Under the pieces are notes generated by a model. That model was not told where the DNA came from. It worked only from the letters and a program-made list of their open reading frames with translations, and did no database searches. This document shows, one piece after another, positions 60,727-64,000 of a stretch of DNA of 64,000 nt. Position 1 is the first letter of the stretch, and every line of letters starts with the position of its first letter. Source of the stretch: Methanofollis sp. W23 (GTDB taxonomy: Archaea; Halobacteriota; Methanomicrobia; Methanomicrobiales; Methanofollaceae); assembly GCF_017875325.1 (NCBI RefSeq), contig NZ_JAGGMN010000001.1:2748140-2812139 (forward strand). Direction: 5' to 3'. Both the position numbers and the translations under genes were made by a program.

Positions 60727-61875
60727 ATGGTCTATCTCGACCATGCATCGGCGATGCCGGTCGACCCGCGTGTCCTTGCCTTTGCCAGGCGGTACCTGGA
60801 AGAGGAGTTCGGCAACCCCTCCTCATTATATGACCGTGGGCTCTCGACGCGGCGTGCGGTGGAGGCGGCGAGAGGAGAGGTCGCGGCCCTGGTCAATGCC
60901 GGCGACCCGCGGAGCATCGTCTTCACCGGGAGTGCGACCGAGTCGAACAACCTGGCGATCAGGGGGACAGTGCTGCGAAACCGGCGGAAGGGCAAGAAAG
61001 TTCTTGTCAGTGCGATCGAGCATATCTCGGTGATGAACCCGGCCAAAGATCTCCAGAAACAGGGGTTTGAACTGGAGTTCATCCCGGTGGACGAATATGG
61101 CGCCGTCGACCTGGCCGCCCTTGAGGGCTTGCTCACGCCAGAGACCATTCTTGTCTCGGTGAATTATGCGAACGACGAGATCGGGACGCTCGAACCGATA
61201 CGCGAGGTGAGCAGGGTGGTGCATGAGGCGGGAGCGTACCTCCATGTGAATGCCACCGCCGCGGCCGGCCGGATCCCGATCGATCTCCAGGAGGACGGGA
61301 CCGATCTCCTGACCCTCTCTGGAAACGATCTCGGGGGGCCGCGGGGTGCGGCGGCGCTCTACATCAGGCCTGGGGTGAAGGTGCAGTCGATGATGCCTGG
61401 CGGCGGGCAGGAGCGAGGGCTGCGTTCTGGGACCGAGAACGTCTTTGCCATCGCCGGGATGGGCGAGGCGGCGCGGCTTGCTTCAAGGGAGATGGCCGAT
61501 GAGATGGGGCGTGAGCAGGCGATCCGCGACCGCCTGATCAGGGAGGTCCTGGAGGTCGAGGAAGCGGCGCTCACCGGGCACCCGACTGAGCGTCTCCCGC
61601 ACCACGCGAGTTTCAGGTTCAGCAGGATCGAGGGGGAGAGTATCCTCCTGAACCTTGACACCTTCTTTGATATCCAGGTGGCAACCGGATCGGCCTGCTC
61701 GTCCAGGACACTGGAGCCGTCCCATGTCCTGCTTGCGATCGGACTGACCCACGAGCAGGCGCACGGGTCGGTGGTGATGACCCTCGGGCGGTCGAACACC
61801 GTCGCCGACGTGCGCTATGTCGCCGATGCGATGCGCGAGACGGTGGGGCGTCTGCGGGGGATCTCCCCGTTATGA
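60727..61875 (+). CDS. NifS/IscS homologue lacking PLP-binding residues
   Basis: 382 residues aligning end to end with NifS/IscS (EEFGNPSSLY, IEHISVMN, GGGQERGLRSGTEN, GSACSSRTLEPSHVL). Cys324 in the sulfur-acceptor loop and His99 are kept. The PLP residues are not: SGHK is SGND, so the Schiff-base lysine is Asp201 (Asn200 before it); the pyridine-N aspartate is Asn175; the glutamine three residues on is Ala178; NNEIG/NNETG is NDEIG (Asp150). Cysteine desulfurase activity is therefore doubtful. It may act as a persulfide carrier or scaffold partner. Confidence 0.85.
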   Translation: MVYLDHASAMPVDPRVLAFARRYLEEEFGNPSSLYDRGLSTRRAVEAARGEVAALVNAGDPRSIVFTGSATESNNLAIRGTVLRNRRKGKKVLVSAIEHISVMNPAKDLQKQGFELEFIPVDEYGAVDLAALEGLLTPETILVSVNYANDEIGTLEPIREVSRVVHEAGAYLHVNATAAAGRIPIDLQEDGTDLLTLSGNDLGGPRGAAALYIRPGVKVQSMMPGGGQERGLRSGTENVFAIAGMGEAARLASREMADEMGREQAIRDRLIREVLEVEEAALTGHPTERLPHHASFRFSRIEGESILLNLDTFFDIQVATGSACSSRTLEPSHVLLAIGLTHEQAHGSVVMTLGRSNTVADVRYVADAMRETVGRLRGISPL

Positions 61876-61892
61876 TCTCTGAGGTGAGAAGA

Positions 61893-62306
61893 ATGGAGGA
61901 AAGGCCACAGATTGGCTATTCGAAACGGGTCATGGACCACTTCATGAACCCGAGGAATGTGGGTGAGGTCGAGGACGCCGACGGTGTGGGGTTGGTGGGC
62001 AACCCGGTCTGCGGCGACCTGATGCAGGTTACTATCAGGGTCGAGGACGACGTGATCACTGACATCAAGTTCAAGACCTTTGGGTGCGGGTCTGCGATCG
62101 CGACGGCAAGTATGGTCACCGAACTGGCGATGGGCAAGCACCTCGATGAGGCGCTGGCGATCACCCGCCAGGACGTGGCCGACGAACTGGAGGGGCTTCC
62201 GCCGGTGAAGATGCACTGCTCCAACCTTGCGGCCGACGCCCTGCACGAGGCGATCGAGGATTATCAGGAGAAAAAAAAGAAGAAAGAGGCCGAGGTGGAG
62301 GCCTGA
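61893..62306 (+). CDS. IscU/NifU-type Fe-S cluster scaffold
   Basis: 137 residues. All three ligand cysteines are present: Cys40 (GNPVCGDLM), Cys65 (FGCGSAIATAS) and Cys109 (MHCSNLAADA, with the preceding His). A Lys/Glu-rich tail follows. The ATG at 61893 is chosen since GAGGTGA lies five bases upstream; an ATG at 61872 would overlap the NifS-like stop. The intact scaffold contrasts with its degenerate NifS-like neighbour. Confidence 0.93.
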   Translation: MEERPQIGYSKRVMDHFMNPRNVGEVEDADGVGLVGNPVCGDLMQVTIRVEDDVITDIKFKTFGCGSAIATASMVTELAMGKHLDEALAITRQDVADELEGLPPVKMHCSNLAADALHEAIEDYQEKKKKKEAEVEA

Positions 62307-62360
62307 ATTTACCGGGGCCAGATCGACAGGAAGATTACTGGTATGTTCTAAGATCCATCC

Positions 62361-62978
62361 ATGGCAGAGGAGTGCTACAGCATCATCGACCTGATGCTCC
62401 TGATGTCCGAGAAAGTGGCGGAGACGGCTCGCAGTCTGGACCAGGAGCAGGCGGCGGGTTTTGTCGACCACCTTCTTGCGGCACGCCGGGTTTACGTGGT
62501 CGGGGCGGGACGGTCCGGGCTTGTGGCGAGGGCGTTTGCGATGCGGCTCTGTCATCTGGGGATGGAGGCCTATGTAGTCGGGGAGACGATCACCCCGGCT
62601 CTTGGGGAGGGCGACACCCTTGTTGCCTTCTCAGGATCAGGCGAGACGACCTCGGTCGTCGACTTCAGCGAGACTGTGAAGGAACTCGACGGCCGGATCT
62701 GTCTTATCACGGCCACCCCTGATTCACAGCTCGGGCGCATGGCCGACTGTGTCGTGGACCTGGGTGCCTCGACCCCCCCGATCAGGACCTCGTCGGGACA
62801 GTATGAGGTCCGCCAGCTCACCGGGGAGTATCGGTCGGTCTCGCCGGCGTTTGCTCCGTTCGGGACGCTGTACGAAACTGCCGCCCTGATCTTCTCAGAC
62901 GCCGCCCTCTCGGCCCTGATGGAGTTGAAGCATTGCAGTCTTGAAGAGGTAAAGGGGCGGCTTGCGAATATCCAGTGA
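62361..62978 (+). CDS. hxlB: 6-Phospho-3-hexuloisomerase
   Basis: 205 residues, SIS-domain sugar-phosphate isomerase. VVGAGRSGLVARAFAMRLCH and AFSGSGETTSVVD are the sugar-phosphate-binding loops. In archaea this enzyme works with hexulose-6-phosphate synthase in the ribulose monophosphate route to pentoses. No hxlA (synthase) gene is adjacent. It follows the IscU gene by 54 bp; functional linkage is not implied. Confidence 0.9.
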   Translation: MAEECYSIIDLMLLMSEKVAETARSLDQEQAAGFVDHLLAARRVYVVGAGRSGLVARAFAMRLCHLGMEAYVVGETITPALGEGDTLVAFSGSGETTSVVDFSETVKELDGRICLITATPDSQLGRMADCVVDLGASTPPIRTSSGQYEVRQLTGEYRSVSPAFAPFGTLYETAALIFSDAALSALMELKHCSLEEVKGRLANIQ

Positions 62979-63417
62979 GGGGTCTGAATTGCCCCCCCCA
63001 ACTCCATCGTTATCATGGGGGTCAGGTGGGAACGAGTTCGGGAATATCTCTGATCATTGCTGTGCGATTGGAGGATACTTAGGTATTCGGAATATTGGGA
63101 TCTGGAGAGATCCTCATAGATCGTCAGAGTAACCTCCTGATCGTGTGCCTTCCACCATGTTCGCGCCGGGGTTTTCATCCCCGGACTCCCGCCACACAAT
63201 TGGGTCGAGGACAGCTTCTCATTCTTCATGTTCGTCCATTTTTCCTTCCCTGTGCGCTCGATGTAGGAGAGGTGTTGGTTCACACTTGTATCTGGAATAG
63301 CAGGTTTTCGATGAACCTCCGGAGAGATGAGGGAGAGAGTGCGGTGAAGTCACGCTCCCGCTCAGAAGGGGTGAGGCTCTCTACAAAGTCGAGTAGTCTC
63401 CGGTCCTCTGCCCTCTT
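62979..63417. other. 439-bp spacer with eroded TIR-element arm
   Basis: No gene seen. Family-like fragments (gccacacaattgggtcgagg near 63191 and a right-end-like gaggctctctacaaagtc near 63372-63389) suggest an old element, but no left end or target duplication could be found. Confidence 0.4.
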
Positions 63418-63750
63418 TTATCCCTCTCTCTTCTCCAGGCCTCCCTCGATCCTCTCGACCCTCTCCCTGATCTCCTCCACCGAACGCTTCAGTTCGACGA
63501 ACTCCTGATTCATCCCGATATTCTCGCGGTGGCGGCGGTCAAGCCAGGCCCTGAGCTTGAAGGTGGCGTATATGAGGAGGGTGAAACCCGCGAGAAGGAG
63601 GATGACCACCGAGAGGGCGTGCATGTGGTCAAGATAACTAGAGATGTCGCCGGTGAGTGCGTATCCTGCGCCACCTACCACGAAGAGCCCGCTGGCCGCG
63701 GCCCAGGCTGAGAGGAGTGCCAGTTTCAGGGGGTCTCTGCCCATGTGCAT
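63418..63750 (-). CDS. Small membrane protein with C-terminal coiled coil
   Basis: 110 residues, no family recognised. Two membrane segments (about 10-32 and 44-65) are followed by a basic LRAWLDRRHRE turn and a C-terminal coiled-coil stretch (NQEFVELKRSVEEIRERVER). This topology fits a membrane anchor with a cytoplasmic coiled coil. It stands alone. Confidence 0.65.
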   Translation of the reverse strand: MHMGRDPLKLALLSAWAAASGLFVVGGAGYALTGDISSYLDHMHALSVVILLLAGFTLLIYATFKLRAWLDRRHRENIGMNQEFVELKRSVEEIRERVERIEGGLEKREG

Positions 63751-64000
63751 ATCACCAGATGGTACGGCCGGGCGTGAACGCTGAAAAGTGGGTATGAAGG
63801 CTGGGATCAGGGGGTGCTACAACCGGCGACGTGCCGTATGATAGGGCATGTACAGGCGATAGTTATTATACTTTTTGTATGATTCTTGGATCATAATTCG
63901 GTCTCATGCATTTTTTTCAATGATCGGTTCGACCGGGTGGGGGATATGGGGGTTCTGCCTCTGGGAGGATTCCATGGTCACGCCAGAGTCAATCTCTCTG
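63751..64000. other. Right-edge spacer
   Basis: No gene seen up to the window edge. AT-rich ttattatactttttgtatgat at about 63861-63882 may be a promoter for the membrane protein (minus) or for a gene beyond the edge. Confidence 0.3.

Overview
The window is archaeal and fits a methanogen of the order Methanomicrobiales (Methanofollis- or Methanoculleus-like; genus not certain). The evidence is the euryarchaeal rps13-rps4-rps11-rpoD-rpl18e-rpl13-rps9-rpoN-rpoK-eno-rps2 cluster, the archaeal mevalonate branch (mvk, ipk, type 2 isomerase, GGPP synthase), deoxyhypusine synthase, diphthine synthase, archaeal type IV pilins, high G+C and TATA-box promoters. No rRNA, CRISPR array or intact transposase gene was seen.

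Layout. 1-13.1 kb (minus strand): a translation, transcription and isoprenoid superoperon ending in a partial gltX, with tRNA-Pro and tRNA-Ser inside or beside it. 13.2-18.5 kb (minus): deoxyhypusine synthase and five consecutive CBS-domain genes carrying 18 CBS motifs. 18.7-21.4 kb (plus): Era-like GTPase, DUF2073 and zinc-ribbon genes, then a KamA-type radical SAM aminomutase. 21.8-24.4 kb (minus): a secreted protein, a cis-prenyltransferase that appears to start at CTG, and a radical SAM protein. 24.5-30.7 kb (plus): three pilin-like surface proteins (one with PKD and PA14 domains), PolX, and a degenerate NgBR-like cis-prenyltransferase. 31.1-36.9 kb (plus): DtxR-FeoA regulator, feoB, two degenerate KaiC-like proteins (the second fused to a GTPase), dph5 and DUF357. 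37-49.6 kb: scattered housekeeping and hypothetical genes separated by long repeat-rich spacers. 49.7-58.3 kb: two paralogous polar amino acid ABC transporters flanking an NSS-family sodium symporter. 60.1-63 kb: a TusA-DsrE-NifS-IscU operon and hxlB.

Two things stand out. First, the NifS homologue at 60.7-61.9 kb keeps the fold and the catalytic-loop cysteine, but the residues that hold PLP are replaced, including the Schiff-base lysine, now Asp201. It sits between TusA and DsrE carriers and an intact IscU scaffold, which suggests a PLP-free sulfur relay. Second, the spacers carry a family of non-coding elements with 18-bp terminal inverted repeats (consensus GGCTCTGTAGAAAYCCTC). Most are about 231-236 bp or shorter deletion forms. 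Three have perfect 8-bp target-site duplications, and many lie within about 30 bp of a stop codon. They behave like MITEs.
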